In this document: in pieces, positions 44,392 through 55,119 of the stretch
Position numbering within the stretch: position 1 is the first letter of the stretch
How the letters are laid out: the number at the start of each line of letters is the position of its first letter
Source of the DNA: Bacteroidales bacterium
GTDB taxonomy: Bacteria; Bacteroidota; Bacteroidia; Bacteroidales; BM520
Assembly (NCBI GenBank): GCA_016285515.1
Contig: JAEEQW010000001.1
Location: 1 to 64,000, forward strand
DNA: 64,000 nucleotides
Reading direction: 5' to 3'
The notes under the pieces: generated by a model
What the model saw: the letters and a program-made list of their open reading frames with translations, nothing else
What the model was told of the DNA's origin: nothing
Database searches by the model: none
Made by a program: the position numbers and the translations under genes

Positions 44392-44976
44392 ATGTACGAG
44401 TATATTTTCGGAAAATTGGTTCGTTCAAACCCCACTTATTGCGTAATTGATTGTAACGGAATAGGTTATAATATTCTTATTTCGGTAAATACTTATGCCG
44501 CAATCAAGGATTTGACCGATGTGAAGCTTTACCTGCATCACATTTTACGCGATGATTCGGAGAATCTTTTTGGTTTTTTTACAGAAAAGGAACGCAAAAT
44601 TTTCAGATTTCTGATAACCGTATCCGGTGTCGGTGCCAATACTGCACGGGTTATCCTTTCGTCTCTGACAGCCGATGAATTATACTCGACAATCGTTGAC
44701 GGCAACTACAAACGTCTGAAAGCTGTAAAGGGTATCGGAGAGAAAACAGCGCAGAGAATAGTTGTGGATTTAAGAGACAAACTGACAAAAGTTGATTTTG
44801 ATATCGAAGTTAATGCCTTAAAACACAATAATAATTTTGATGAAGCGTTATCTGCTTTAACGATGCTCGGTTTCCCTAAATCTGCGGTGGAGAAAGCGTT
44901 GAGGAGCACTGTGGAAAGCAAGGGTAGTGAATTATCGGTGGAGGATCTTGTAAAAGAGACCCTGAAAATCATGTGA
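44392..44976 (+). CDS. ruvA: Holliday junction helicase subunit RuvA
   Basis: The 194-residue protein has an OB-fold N-terminus (MYEYIFGKLVRSNPTYCVIDCNGIGYN), two helix-hairpin-helix motifs (SGVGANTARVIL and VKGIGEKTAQRIVVDLRDKL) and the C-terminal RuvB-binding domain. Gene order ruvA-sprA-gcvH is common in Bacteroidota. Confidence 0.96.
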   Translation: MYEYIFGKLVRSNPTYCVIDCNGIGYNILISVNTYAAIKDLTDVKLYLHHILRDDSENLFGFFTEKERKIFRFLITVSGVGANTARVILSSLTADELYSTIVDGNYKRLKAVKGIGEKTAQRIVVDLRDKLTKVDFDIEVNALKHNNNFDEALSALTMLGFPKSAVEKALRSTVESKGSELSVEDLVKETLKIM

Positions 44977-44984
44977 TTGAATTA

Positions 44985-47900
44985 ATGAAGAATATAAACT
45001 GTCATTTGTCTGTAACTCTATTAATCCTTACCCTTTGGGCATTTTTTGTTCCTGAGGCTCATGGTGCTGCTCCTTTGTATGCGCCGCAAGAACCGGATAC
45101 AATTCTCAGATTCCCTTTTAAGAATGACGATGGTACCAATCCATATTTCCGTAATAATGACCTGTATCTCAAAGATCCTGAAAATATTAAGACTACAGTT
45201 GAATATGACCCGGAAACCAACCAGTATGTCATCAAAAAGAAAATCGGCGATATGGATTACAGAATTCCATATTACATGGATTATGATGACTATATGCAGT
45301 ATCAGCTTGACAAGATGATGTTTGATTACTGGAAGGAACGTTCAGCCACGGCAGGTCAGGATGCCCGCCAGGGACTGATACCTACTATTAACATCAAGAG
45401 TGAGGCTTTCGACAAGATATTCGGTTCAAATACAATTGATATACGGCCGCAAGGTTCTGCAGAGCTGAAATTCGGTATTCTCCATAACAACCGCGATGAC
45501 CAGAATCTTGACGTAAGACAAAGGAAAACCACGAGTTTTGACTTTGACATGAAACTGAAACTCAGCCTTATGGCAAAAATAGGTGAGAAGATTCAGTTCA
45601 ACCTCAATTTCGATAATGATGCAATGAATTTTGAACTCGACAACGAATTCAAACTGGCTTACGAAGGGGAGGAGGACGATATCCTAAAACTGATTGAGGC
45701 AGGTAATGTCACATTGCCTCTCAACAGTTCACTTATTACAGGCAGCCAGAAACTGTTCGGTATCAAGACGAAACTGCAATTCGGCAGATTGACGTTGACA
45801 GCGTTGGTTTCAAAGCAGAATACAACATCCAAGACTGTCAGCTCGTCCGGCGGCGTGCAGAACACTCCGTTCAAAATCAAGTCATCGGAATACGATGAAA
45901 ACCGCCACTTCTTCCTGTCACAATATTTCAGGGACAACTATGAAAGAGCACTGTCAACGCTGCCTATCATAACTTCTGATGTCACTATCACCAAGATTGA
46001 GGTCTGGGTGACAAACATAGGCGCAGCCGTTACCGACAACAGAAACATCATAGCATTTACAGATCTTGGTGAACATAACCCGAGCAATCAGTTTCTTTTC
46101 AATAAAGACAATATCCTTTATCCGGATGATGACCGTAACACGCTGCCAGATGTGATTTTCAGCGGAGACACGTCCCAGCTTCGTGACATCAGTACAGTTT
46201 TCGCATATCTGAGTTCTCTTCCTGGGGCTGATTTAGTTGAAGGTGTTGACTATGACAAGATTGAGAGTGCCCGAAAACTGAAATCATCTGAATACACTTT
46301 CAACAGAGTATTAGGCTTCATTTCTCTGAACACGGCACTGACTTCCAGCCAAGTGTTGGCTGTGGCGTATCAATATACAGTTAACGGTGAGATTTATCAG
46401 GTCGGTGAATTCTCCGATGGTGGTATCAACAGTCCACAGAATCTCATTGTCAAATTGTTGCGTCCTACTTCGGTAAACACCAAAAGTCCTCTGTGGAACC
46501 TGATGATGAAGAACGTTTATTCATTGGGAGCCTATCAGCTTTCATCCGAAGATTTTGTTCTGAACATCCTGTATTCTGGCAACGACAACGGTGTGGCTTC
46601 AGGTTATTTCAACGAAGGTCCTGACAGCATCAAAGGTGTGCCTCTGTTGCATCTTCTCAATCTTGATACCCTTGACTCACAACTCAATCCTATTGAAGGT
46701 GGTGATGGTTTGTTCGATTTCATCGGCAGTGCCGCAACAGCGGGAGGTACCATTCAGACCAACAACGGCAGGGTGTTCTTCCCTGTTCTGGAACCTTTCG
46801 GCTCACATCTTCACAAGATACTGCCTGAATCAATGGCAAAACGATATGCATTCGATTCGCTTTATACCAATACCAAGACTGTGGCCAAGCAGATGACGGA
46901 GAAGGATAAATTCCTGCTCTCCGGCTACTATTCGTCATCAGGAGGGTCGCAGATAAGCCTCAACACCTACAATATAGCCCAGGGCTCCGTTGTGGTAAAG
47001 GCCGGCGGTATGACATTGACTGAAAACGTGGACTACACCGTGGATTATACATTCGGTACGGTAACAATTCTCAATGAGGGAATCCTTAATTCGGGAACTA
47101 CAGTGCAATGTTCTGTTGAAAGTGAAAACACCACCGGTTATGAAAACACTCAGCATCTGATGGGTGTGAGAGCCGATTATCTTGCAAATCCTAACCTCAA
47201 TATCGGTGCCACAATGCTTTATCTGCACGAAGTTCCAATATCCACCAAAGTAAGTTATGGCGATGAGGCTATTTCAAATATGATTTGGGGCATGGATCTC
47301 AATTATCATAAGGAGGCTCCTTTTATTACAAGAATGGTTGACGCTCTTCCGCTGATAAGTACCAAGGCAACTTCAACCATGAATTTCAGTGGTGAGTTTG
47401 CCGAGTTTATTCCTGGTCATCCGAAGGTAACCGGCTCATCGGGAACTTCTTATCTTGATGACTTTGAATCGGCAAAACAGACAATTGACATTTCAACGCA
47501 ATCATATTGGTTTCTGTCTTCTGTCCCAAGTTATTTTCCTGAATTTAACAGTGGTGAAAGGAAGTCGGGCTACAGACGTGCAAAAATGGCATGGTATGTC
47601 ATTGACCCTCTGTTCTATAGCACTGGAAGCTCATATATTCCACCTAATGTCACCAAGGATGAACTTTCCAACCATCTTGTCAGAATGGTTAAGGAAACTG
47701 AACTTTTCCCAAAGTCGGAATCGAGCAACAACGTGCCTGTTAACCTCACGGTCTTCAATGTGGCTTTCTATCCTGAGGAAAGAGGACCTTATAACTATAA
47801 TGTTGACGATTTGAAAGCAGATGGTACTCTTGAAAATCCGGAGAACAATTGGGGCGGTATCATGAGGAAGATGGAGACCACTGATTTTGAGGCAAATAAT

Positions 47901-50900
47901 ATTGAATACATTGAGTTCTGGCTGATGGACCCATTCATTGATCCGGACGGTGACGGTCCTCAGGAACCTTATAATACCAAAGGTGGTAAACTTGTCTTCA
48001 ACCTCGGTGAAATATCGGAGGATATCCTCAAAGATGGAAAGAAGAGTTTTGAGCACGGACTTCCCATAAATGACGAAATCGCTAACGTTGATACTACCGT
48101 TTGGGGAAGAGTGCCTACCAAACAGGCTCTGGTTACAACCTTTGATCCGGATTACAAATCCCGTCCTTATCAGGATATAGGTTATGACGGGCTGAACAGT
48201 ACCCGTGAAGGCAATCAAGGGATAAACTCCGATGAGTACAGTTTCTTCAAAGAGTCGTACATAGATAAGTTATTGAACAGATTTGGTGAGGCGTCACAGG
48301 CATACGTTAATGCTGTAAATGACCCTTCAGCCGATGATTTCCATTATTTCAGAGGTTCCGATTATGATGGGGATGACCGTTATTCAAGTATTCTGGAACG
48401 TTATAAAAACTATAATGGTCCGGAAGGCAACTCCTGCGCTCAGGAACTTTCCCCAGAAACTTATTCCACTTGTGCCACCACAATTCCTAACATGGAGGAT
48501 ATCAATAATGACAATACCCTTAATCAGACCGAAAAATTTTACGAATACATTATTAATTTGAGTCCTGATGAAATGGAGGTCGGTAAAAACTATATTACTG
48601 AAGTTTATGTTGCCAACAATATAACGCTTACTAATGGTGACCGTGCTTCAGTAAAATGGTATCAGTTTAAAATCCCTGTAAATCAACCTGATAGAAATGT
48701 CGGCCAAATGACTGACTTCACTTCAATCCGCTTTATGAGAATGCTGCTTTCGGATTTTTCGGAACATGTTGTTTTGAGATTCTGTGAATTTAAGCTTGTC
48801 AAAGGTGATTGGAGAAGATATACTAATGATTTGCTTTATCCAGGCGAATATATTGTTGATGAGTCTGTCAATCAGACCCAGTTCGATGTCGCTTCTGTAA
48901 GTCTCGAGGAAAATGGCAGCGATTATGAGGTTGTGCCTTACGTTCTTCCTCCAGGAATTATACGTGAAAGAGACTATTCAACCACCAATCAGGCCCAGCA
49001 GGATGAAACATCCCTTTCAATATCGGTCAATAACCTTGTTGACGGTGATGCCCGCGGTGCATATAAAAACTGCCAGTTCGATTTCAGAAACTATAAGAAC
49101 CTGCAGCTTTATGTACATGCCCATGCTGCCACATCTGAAGGGAATACAAAACTTACTTCTCTTCCTGATGGTCAGGTCACTTTGTTTATTCGTATAGGGT
49201 CCGACTTCACGGAAAATTACTATGAATATGAAGTTCCTCTTAAGATAACTCCTTGGCGTACAGCGACTTCTAATTCAGACCTTATTTGGCCGGAAGAAAA
49301 TCAGATTAATATTTCCTTTGCCAACCTCGTTGCTGTGAAGAATGAAAGAAAGGAGCTGATGATGGAAGAAGGGTCCAATGTCTCGACGGCGTTGCCTTTC
49401 TCGCGGCAGGATCCCGACAATTTGAAAAACAAGATTACCATTCTCGGTACGCCTACCACCAGTGATGTGGAAGCTATTATGATTGGTATCAGAAATCCTA
49501 AACAGACCATTTATTCGACAAGTGATGACGGAGAGCCGATATCAGTTGTTGCATGGGTTGACGAGCTGCGTCTGACCAACTTCAACGAAGATGCAGGATG
49601 GGCTGCAACAGCAAACTTTTCGACTACTCTTGCCGATTTGGGAAACATTGCCGTGTCGGGCTTATATACGACTCCGGGCTTCGGCGGCATAGCAACTTCC
49701 GTGAGCGAACGTTCGCAGGCAACCACTGCCAACATCTACACTTCACTTAATCTCGAACTCGGCAAATTCATGCCTCAGGACTGGGGTGTCCATATACCTG
49801 TACACGTTGACTATTCAAACGAAGTGGAAACCCCTGAATACGACCCGCTTGATCCTGATGTGTATCTTAACGACAGACTCGCTATTCTACAAGGTGAAGA
49901 TAAAAAGGCTTATAAAAACAAAACTCAGGATATAGTCCAGAAAACAAATATCAATTTCGTGAATGTAAGAAAGGACAGGACTGCCAAAGATACGAGCAAG
50001 CCTCATTTCTGGGATTTGGAGAATTTTGATGTGACTTATTCATATTCAAAGGTCCATGAAAGTGATATTGACATTGAAAACTATGACAAGATAGTTCATA
50101 CAGCCGCTTTGGGCTATACATATAATGGCGAACCGAAGAATATCAAGCCGTTCGAAAAAGTCAGCTTCCTGAAAGGGAAATGGTTCTCATTAATCAGAGA
50201 TTTCAACTTCTATTATGCCCCTAAGACATTTACATTCAGGACAACAACAGATAAAAACTATACCGAGCGTCTTCTCAGAAACAAGACTGACGATGACGTG
50301 ATAATGAAGCCTTCAGTTTCGCGTCTGTGGAATTGGAACAGAATATACACTCTCAAATACGATTTTTCCACTGCGCTGAAGTTTGACTATGCTGCAACGG
50401 CAAATTCTTACATTGATGAGCCTTCAGGTATTCTTACCGATCCTGTTTATTACAGGCAGCAGGTTTGGTCTTCCATCAAGAGTTTGGGAAGACTGAACAC
50501 TTTCAATCAGACATTCAGTGTCAACTGGACAGTGCCTATCAACAAAATTCCGCTTCTGTCATGGGTTTCTATGACGGCAAAGTACGATGGTACGGTCAAT
50601 TGGACAGCTTCGGCTGCTTCTGTTCAGGAAAGAATGGGTAATACCATCCAAAACTCCTCTAATGTGAATATCACATCATCTATGAGGATATCGAAGTTAT
50701 ATGAATATATCCCGTACGTAAATAAAGTCGTCAAGTCGGGAGGAAGTCGTAGTCGTCAGACACAGCAGAAGCAGAAACAGGTCAAGCAGGAAGCCGATAC
50801 CGTAAAAAATAATAACATCAATGTGGCAAAAATATTGGGTGACGGTGCGTTGAAACTTATTTTCGGATTGAAGGACGTTAGCGTTTCTTATCAGGGTACA

Positions 50901-52235
50901 AGCGGCATTGTCCTTCCAGGATATATTCCGGAGCCTGACAATTTCGGCTATACATGGTCGCAGAAGGCACCTACCGTCGGATTCCTCCTCGGCAGCCAAA
51001 AGGACATCAGGCCTGTTGCAGTTGCCAACGGATGGCTGACTACCGATACTGTTAATAATAATCAGTACAGCCAGAATGTGACTCGAAATATCACTTATCG
51101 CGGCAATTATGAGCCATTTACCAGCTTCAAGATTGAAATAACCGGTAATTATCGGGAAACCAGTTCGGAATCAGAAATCTATAAGGCCGATGCCCAGGGT
51201 GAATTCCATCATTATTCACCAGTCACTTCCGGCAGTTATCAGGTGTCATATCTGATGATAAGTTCTGCTTTCGGCAGAAAACGGGGTGGAGACGGCAGCG
51301 ATGAATACTCACGCTTCTTCGAATTGTTGAAGAATTACAGGGAAACTGTAGCCGTGAGATATGCTCAGCAGAATCCTAACTGGAATGGCACTATGGTTTA
51401 TGATTCTATTGCAAATGGTTATTTCCCTTCCGGTTATGGTGCTGTGCAGCAGGAAGTTGTGACATCCGCTTTCCTTGCTGCATACGGTGGAACAGACCCT
51501 GGCAAGATTAAATTGACGTCATTCCCGGCAATACCTCTTCCAAACTGGAATTTCACATACAATGGGCTGTCCAAACTTCCGATGTTCAAGGATATCTTTA
51601 GAAATGTGGCATTGAAACACCAATATAAATGTACGTATAATGTTGCTAATTTCGGTAACAACCTTTATTATACGTCAAATGAAGGCTTCCCTTCAGCACT
51701 CAACGATGCTGGCAACTTCATCCCTGAATATGAAATTGCAAATATTCAGGTTTCAGAACAGTTCTCACCTCTCATCGGTATCGATGTCACCATGAAAAAC
51801 AGTCTGACTGCAAGTTTCCAATTCAAGAAATCCCGTACTCTGAATCTGAGTTTCACCAATAATCAGCTGACGGATAACTCTACAAATGAGTTTGTTATAG
51901 GTTTGGGCTATCGTTTCAAGGATGTGAAATTCTCCATCAGGTCAGTAACAGGTTCCGGTAAGATTACTAACCTTAAGAGTGATATTAATGTCAAGTTTGA
52001 TTTCAGCATGAAGGACAATATTACTATCCTGAGACGTATTGATGAGGGAATAAACGACATATCTGCCGGACAGAAGATTTATTCCATCAACGTGACTGCT
52101 GATTATCAGATTTCCAGAAACTTAACATTGGCGTATTATTACAATCAGGCCATAAACAGACCTTATTTGAGCAGTTCGGTGAAGAACTCCACATTAAGTA
52201 CTGGAATCACAGTCAAATTCTCTTTGGCTCAATAA
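44985..52235 (+). CDS. sprA: SprA, outer-membrane translocon of the type IX secretion system
   Basis: The ATG at 44985 is chosen over an in-frame GTG at 44973 that overlaps ruvA. The product has about 2416 residues, close to known SprA proteins. It has a signal peptide (about 1-27) and a repetitive beta-barrel architecture with aromatic-ending strands. Conserved N-terminal blocks include FPFKNDDGTNPYF, DMDYRIPYYMDYDDYMQYQL and LIPTINIKSEAFDKIFGS. SprA is the 36-strand pore through which type IX cargo passes. At least three cargo proteins with matching C-termini are encoded in this window. Confidence 0.96.
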   Translation: MKNINCHLSVTLLILTLWAFFVPEAHGAAPLYAPQEPDTILRFPFKNDDGTNPYFRNNDLYLKDPENIKTTVEYDPETNQYVIKKKIGDMDYRIPYYMDYDDYMQYQLDKMMFDYWKERSATAGQDARQGLIPTINIKSEAFDKIFGSNTIDIRPQGSAELKFGILHNNRDDQNLDVRQRKTTSFDFDMKLKLSLMAKIGEKIQFNLNFDNDAMNFELDNEFKLAYEGEEDDILKLIEAGNVTLPLNSSLITGSQKLFGIKTKLQFGRLTLTALVSKQNTTSKTVSSSGGVQNTPFKIKSSEYDENRHFFLSQYFRDNYERALSTLPIITSDVTITKIEVWVTNIGAAVTDNRNIIAFTDLGEHNPSNQFLFNKDNILYPDDDRNTLPDVIFSGDTSQLRDISTVFAYLSSLPGADLVEGVDYDKIESARKLKSSEYTFNRVLGFISLNTALTSSQVLAVAYQYTVNGEIYQVGEFSDGGINSPQNLIVKLLRPTSVNTKSPLWNLMMKNVYSLGAYQLSSEDFVLNILYSGNDNGVASGYFNEGPDSIKGVPLLHLLNLDTLDSQLNPIEGGDGLFDFIGSAATAGGTIQTNNGRVFFPVLEPFGSHLHKILPESMAKRYAFDSLYTNTKTVAKQMTEKDKFLLSGYYSSSGGSQISLNTYNIAQGSVVVKAGGMTLTENVDYTVDYTFGTVTILNEGILNSGTTVQCSVESENTTGYENTQHLMGVRADYLANPNLNIGATMLYLHEVPISTKVSYGDEAISNMIWGMDLNYHKEAPFITRMVDALPLISTKATSTMNFSGEFAEFIPGHPKVTGSSGTSYLDDFESAKQTIDISTQSYWFLSSVPSYFPEFNSGERKSGYRRAKMAWYVIDPLFYSTGSSYIPPNVTKDELSNHLVRMVKETELFPKSESSNNVPVNLTVFNVAFYPEERGPYNYNVDDLKADGTLENPENNWGGIMRKMETTDFEANNIEYIEFWLMDPFIDPDGDGPQEPYNTKGGKLVFNLGEISEDILKDGKKSFEHGLPINDEIANVDTTVWGRVPTKQALVTTFDPDYKSRPYQDIGYDGLNSTREGNQGINSDEYSFFKESYIDKLLNRFGEASQAYVNAVNDPSADDFHYFRGSDYDGDDRYSSILERYKNYNGPEGNSCAQELSPETYSTCATTIPNMEDINNDNTLNQTEKFYEYIINLSPDEMEVGKNYITEVYVANNITLTNGDRASVKWYQFKIPVNQPDRNVGQMTDFTSIRFMRMLLSDFSEHVVLRFCEFKLVKGDWRRYTNDLLYPGEYIVDESVNQTQFDVASVSLEENGSDYEVVPYVLPPGIIRERDYSTTNQAQQDETSLSISVNNLVDGDARGAYKNCQFDFRNYKNLQLYVHAHAATSEGNTKLTSLPDGQVTLFIRIGSDFTENYYEYEVPLKITPWRTATSNSDLIWPEENQINISFANLVAVKNERKELMMEEGSNVSTALPFSRQDPDNLKNKITILGTPTTSDVEAIMIGIRNPKQTIYSTSDDGEPISVVAWVDELRLTNFNEDAGWAATANFSTTLADLGNIAVSGLYTTPGFGGIATSVSERSQATTANIYTSLNLELGKFMPQDWGVHIPVHVDYSNEVETPEYDPLDPDVYLNDRLAILQGEDKKAYKNKTQDIVQKTNINFVNVRKDRTAKDTSKPHFWDLENFDVTYSYSKVHESDIDIENYDKIVHTAALGYTYNGEPKNIKPFEKVSFLKGKWFSLIRDFNFYYAPKTFTFRTTTDKNYTERLLRNKTDDDVIMKPSVSRLWNWNRIYTLKYDFSTALKFDYAATANSYIDEPSGILTDPVYYRQQVWSSIKSLGRLNTFNQTFSVNWTVPINKIPLLSWVSMTAKYDGTVNWTASAASVQERMGNTIQNSSNVNITSSMRISKLYEYIPYVNKVVKSGGSRSRQTQQKQKQVKQEADTVKNNNINVAKILGDGALKLIFGLKDVSVSYQGTSGIVLPGYIPEPDNFGYTWSQKAPTVGFLLGSQKDIRPVAVANGWLTTDTVNNNQYSQNVTRNITYRGNYEPFTSFKIEITGNYRETSSESEIYKADAQGEFHHYSPVTSGSYQVSYLMISSAFGRKRGGDGSDEYSRFFELLKNYRETVAVRYAQQNPNWNGTMVYDSIANGYFPSGYGAVQQEVVTSAFLAAYGGTDPGKIKLTSFPAIPLPNWNFTYNGLSKLPMFKDIFRNVALKHQYKCTYNVANFGNNLYYTSNEGFPSALNDAGNFIPEYEIANIQVSEQFSPLIGIDVTMKNSLTASFQFKKSRTLNLSFTNNQLTDNSTNEFVIGLGYRFKDVKFSIRSVTGSGKITNLKSDINVKFDFSMKDNITILRRIDEGINDISAGQKIYSINVTADYQISRNLTLAYYYNQAINRPYLSSSVKNSTLSTGITVKFSLAQ

Positions 52236-52281
52236 AAAAAATAAAAATTTTATAAAAACACTTATATATTGAATTTAATAC

Positions 52282-52289
52282 TAAATTTG
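52282..52289 (+). promoter_or_regulatory. -7 promoter box of gcvH
   Basis: TAAATTTG in an AT-rich 80-base gap after sprA, 26 bases before the gcvH ATG. Confidence 0.5.
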
Positions 52290-52315
52290 CAGAAAATTTA
52301 ATTTTAAAAAAAGAT

Positions 52316-52696
52316 ATGAATATTCCTGAAAATTTAAAGTACACAAAAGACCATGAATGGTTGAGAATTGAAGGCGAATTTGCTTTCGTTGGAATTACTG
52401 ATTATGCTCAAAGTCAATTGGGAGATGTTGCGTTTGTAGATGTGACTACAGTAGGCGAAACACTCGAAAAGGAAGAATCCATTGGCACCATTGAGGCAGT
52501 AAAGACAGTGTCAGACGTTTTTATGCCAGTATCTGGTGATATTCTCGAGTTGAATTCTGCTTTGGAAGGAGATCCTGCATTGATCAACAGTGATCCATAC
52601 GGAGAAGGCTGGATAGTTAAGATAAAGATGACTGATCCGAGCGAAATCAATGATCTTCTCGATGCAAAAGCATACGAAGACTATTTGGGAGAATGA
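52316..52696 (+). CDS. gcvH: Glycine cleavage system H protein
   Basis: The 126-residue protein has the lipoylation site in '[18 protein letters not shown]' (Lys of EAVK) and the typical start '[32 protein letters not shown]'. It carries the aminomethyl group in glycine cleavage. The other gcv genes are not in the window. Confidence 0.97.
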   Translation: MNIPENLKYTKDHEWLRIEGEFAFVGITDYAQSQLGDVAFVDVTTVGETLEKEESIGTIEAVKTVSDVFMPVSGDILELNSALEGDPALINSDPYGEGWIVKIKMTDPSEINDLLDAKAYEDYLGE

Positions 52697-52730
52697 TTTT
52701 TATGACAATCTGAATTAAAAAATAAAAATT

Positions 52731-53420
52731 ATGAATAAAAGAAAAACTGAAAAGACCGACCTTGAAAGCAAACGACTTCTGTTTGTTGAAATAGGTTTGG
52801 TTGTTGCGCTGGCAGTAATTCTTGCTGCTTTCGAATGGAGACAGTATGACATTCAGAAGGTGGAAATTGACCAGCGCGAAGACGTGGAAGTCATGGAAGA
52901 CATCGTCATCCAGACTGAACAGAAGGAGAAGACTCCGCCTCCAAAGGCAGTCCAGACCTCCACTACTATCCTTAATGTTGTTAAGAATGATATTGAAATC
53001 GAGAATGAAATCATCATCGATGTTGAGACTGATGAAGACATGGAAATCGAAGAATATGTTCCTATAGAAGTTGAGGAAGAGGAAGTTGAAGAACAGGAAA
53101 TATTCATTATTGTTGAAAATCAGCCTGAATTTCCAGGTGGTGAACAGGCTCTTTACAAGTTCATTCGTGATAATGTCAAATATCCGTCACTGGCTCGTGA
53201 AACCGGTATTGAAGGAACTGTGTATATCCAGTTCGTCGTTGAACCGGATGGCAGGGTCTCCAATGTGAAGGTTGTCCGTAGCGTAGGCGGTGGCTGCGAC
53301 GAAGAAGCTGTCAGAGTTGTCAAGGCTATGCCTAAATGGAAACCAGGTTCACAGAGAGGTAAAAACGTCAGGGTTTCATTCACCCTTCCTATCAAATTCT
53401 CTCTCCAGAAGGCCGGTTGA
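52731..53420 (+). CDS. TonB-family energy transducer
   Basis: The 229-residue protein has one membrane helix (about 18-37, RLLFVEIGLVVALAVILAAF), an acidic and proline-containing periplasmic spacer (very rich in Glu/Val, about 40-125) and a C-terminal TonB domain ('PEFPGGEQALYKFIRDNVKYPSLARETGIEGTVYIQFVVEPDGRV'). The spacer is unusually acidic for a TonB protein, which normally uses Pro/Lys repeats. No exbB or exbD is nearby. Confidence 0.9.
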   Translation: MNKRKTEKTDLESKRLLFVEIGLVVALAVILAAFEWRQYDIQKVEIDQREDVEVMEDIVIQTEQKEKTPPPKAVQTSTTILNVVKNDIEIENEIIIDVETDEDMEIEEYVPIEVEEEEVEEQEIFIIVENQPEFPGGEQALYKFIRDNVKYPSLARETGIEGTVYIQFVVEPDGRVSNVKVVRSVGGGCDEEAVRVVKAMPKWKPGSQRGKNVRVSFTLPIKFSLQKAG

Positions 53421-53440
53421 TTTGTTTAAGAATTAAAGGA

Positions 53441-53473
53441 AAGACGTCATGCAAAACATGGCGTCTTTTTTTT
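53441..53473. terminator. Terminator between convergent genes
   Basis: AAGACGTCATG (53441-53451) pairs with CATGGCGTCTT (53457-53467) except for one T/G position, followed by seven T. It can serve the TonB-like gene and lies just past the uvrC stop. Confidence 0.75.
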
Positions 53474-53475
53474 AT

Positions 53476-55119
53476 CTATTTCAATTGACTTTTGCTTCGT
53501 TTGTTGCGGTGGTGGGTGATGCCGAAACGGTGCGCTTCATCACGTATCTGCTGGATGATCTTGAGAGTCTCGCTGTCTTTGCTGAGATATAACGGATATT
53601 GGTCTCCCGGGAAGTAGATTTCTTCAAGTCTCTTGGCAATGCCTATGATGGCGACCTTGCCGCGAAGCCCGAGTTCGTCAAGACTTTCCAAGGCTGCACT
53701 CAGCTGGCCTTTCCCGCCGTCAATTACAATCAGGTCGGGCATTTCGAGGTTCTCGTTCAAAACACGCGTATAACGCCTTGTGATGATTTCCCGCATGGAT
53801 GCAAAGTCATCCGCTCCGACAACAGTTTTTATGTTAAAATGACGATATTCTTTTTTCGCCGGTTTGCAGTCGATGAAACATGACATCGATGCAACTGGAT
53901 TTGTCCCCTGTAAGTTGGAGTTATCGAAACATTCTATTCTGTGCGGCTCCACCGACATACGTAAATCTTCCTTCATCTGATTGAGGATGCGCGTCTTATG
54001 ACGGTCAGGATCTATCAGGTCAAGCTTCTTCTGCCTGTCCATGATGTAATATTTCAGGTTGCGTTCGGAAAGATTGAGGAGCTGTTTCTTGTCACCAGCC
54101 TTTGGCACAATGTATTTTGCACCTGGTATTTCAATCGAAGGCTCAAAGGGAACGATTATCTCAGTTGCGGTGCTGTGATGCTTTTCGCGCATGTCTGCTA
54201 TTGTCATAAGCAGCATGTCATCATCGGTTTCATCAAGTATTTTTTTCATCTCTATGGTATGAACTTGAACCACAGCCCCTTCCACAATTTTAATGTAGTT
54301 GATAAAGGAAATTTTGTTGTCAGTTGCTATGGAAAACACATCGTAATCATGCATTTTTGCACTGAGAACAGTTGACTTGCTCTGATAATTCCTTATCAGG
54401 TCGATTTTTTCTTTCATTTCCTGAGCTTTTTCATACTGCATTGTGTCAGAATATTCGTACATCCTTGTCTCCAAATCTTTGATAACCACAGATATATTGC
54501 CGGAAATAATATGGCGCACGTTTGCGATTGTAGTATCGTATTCTTCTTCGCTTTGCAGTCCCTGACACGGCCCTTTGCATTTCCCTATGTGATATTTCAG
54601 ACATAATTTGACTTTCTTTTTCCTGATGTTTTCAGCAGAAAGATTAGAACTGCAGGAACGCAGGGGATATACTTTTGAGATGAGGTCTAAGACTGTTCTG
54701 AGTACCCGTACTGATGCATATGGCCCGAAATATTCGGAGCCGTCTTCGCTTTTGTTACGTGTTTTCACGACACGCGGGAACGACTCCTTCTTGATGCAAA
54801 TCCACGGATAGCTTTTGTCGTCTTTCAGACGGATGTTGTATCTCGGCTGATATTTTTTTATCAGATTGTTTTCGAGAAGCAGCGCATCGACTTCTGAATT
54901 GACGACAATGGTTTTCACATCAGCGATTTTGCTTACGAGAACTTTGGTTTTTCCCGAAATATCTTTGTCAAAATACTGTGATACACGGCGTTTCAGCACT
55001 TTAGCCTTGCCTACATAGATAACTGTCCCTTCTTCATCAAAATATTGATAAACGCCTGGACACTCAGGAAGAAGCTTCAGCGTGTTTGAAAGCCGTTGTT
55101 TGTCGTCCTTTAGCAGCAT
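53476..55119 (-). CDS. uvrC: UvrC excinuclease subunit lacking the C-terminal HhH domain
   Basis: The 547-residue protein has the GIY-YIG nuclease start ('CPGVYQYFDEEGTVIYVGKAK'), the zinc-type Cys block (CLKYHIGKCKGPCQG), the UVR motif around 'YEKAQEMKEKIDLIRNYQ', and the RNase H-like second nuclease ('IECFDNSNLQGTNPVASMSCF' with the catalytic Asp; 'LIVIDGGKGQL'; 'RDEAHRFGITHHR'). It then stops after RNKRSKSQLK. UvrC is usually about 600 residues and continues into a tandem helix-hairpin-helix domain of about 50-60 residues, missing here. No HhH coding sequence is found in any frame before the terminator. Confidence 0.93.
   Translation of the reverse strand: MLLKDDKQRLSNTLKLLPECPGVYQYFDEEGTVIYVGKAKVLKRRVSQYFDKDISGKTKVLVSKIADVKTIVVNSEVDALLLENNLIKKYQPRYNIRLKDDKSYPWICIKKESFPRVVKTRNKSEDGSEYFGPYASVRVLRTVLDLISKVYPLRSCSSNLSAENIRKKKVKLCLKYHIGKCKGPCQGLQSEEEYDTTIANVRHIISGNISVVIKDLETRMYEYSDTMQYEKAQEMKEKIDLIRNYQSKSTVLSAKMHDYDVFSIATDNKISFINYIKIVEGAVVQVHTIEMKKILDETDDDMLLMTIADMREKHHSTATEIIVPFEPSIEIPGAKYIVPKAGDKKQLLNLSERNLKYYIMDRQKKLDLIDPDRHKTRILNQMKEDLRMSVEPHRIECFDNSNLQGTNPVASMSCFIDCKPAKKEYRHFNIKTVVGADDFASMREIITRRYTRVLNENLEMPDLIVIDGGKGQLSAALESLDELGLRGKVAIIGIAKRLEEIYFPGDQYPLYLSKDSETLKIIQQIRDEAHRFGITHHRNKRSKSQLK

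Noticed and set aside
44973-44984. GTG start for sprA overlapping ruvA
   Set aside because: The ATG at 44985 starts exactly at the signal peptide; the extra four codons add nothing.
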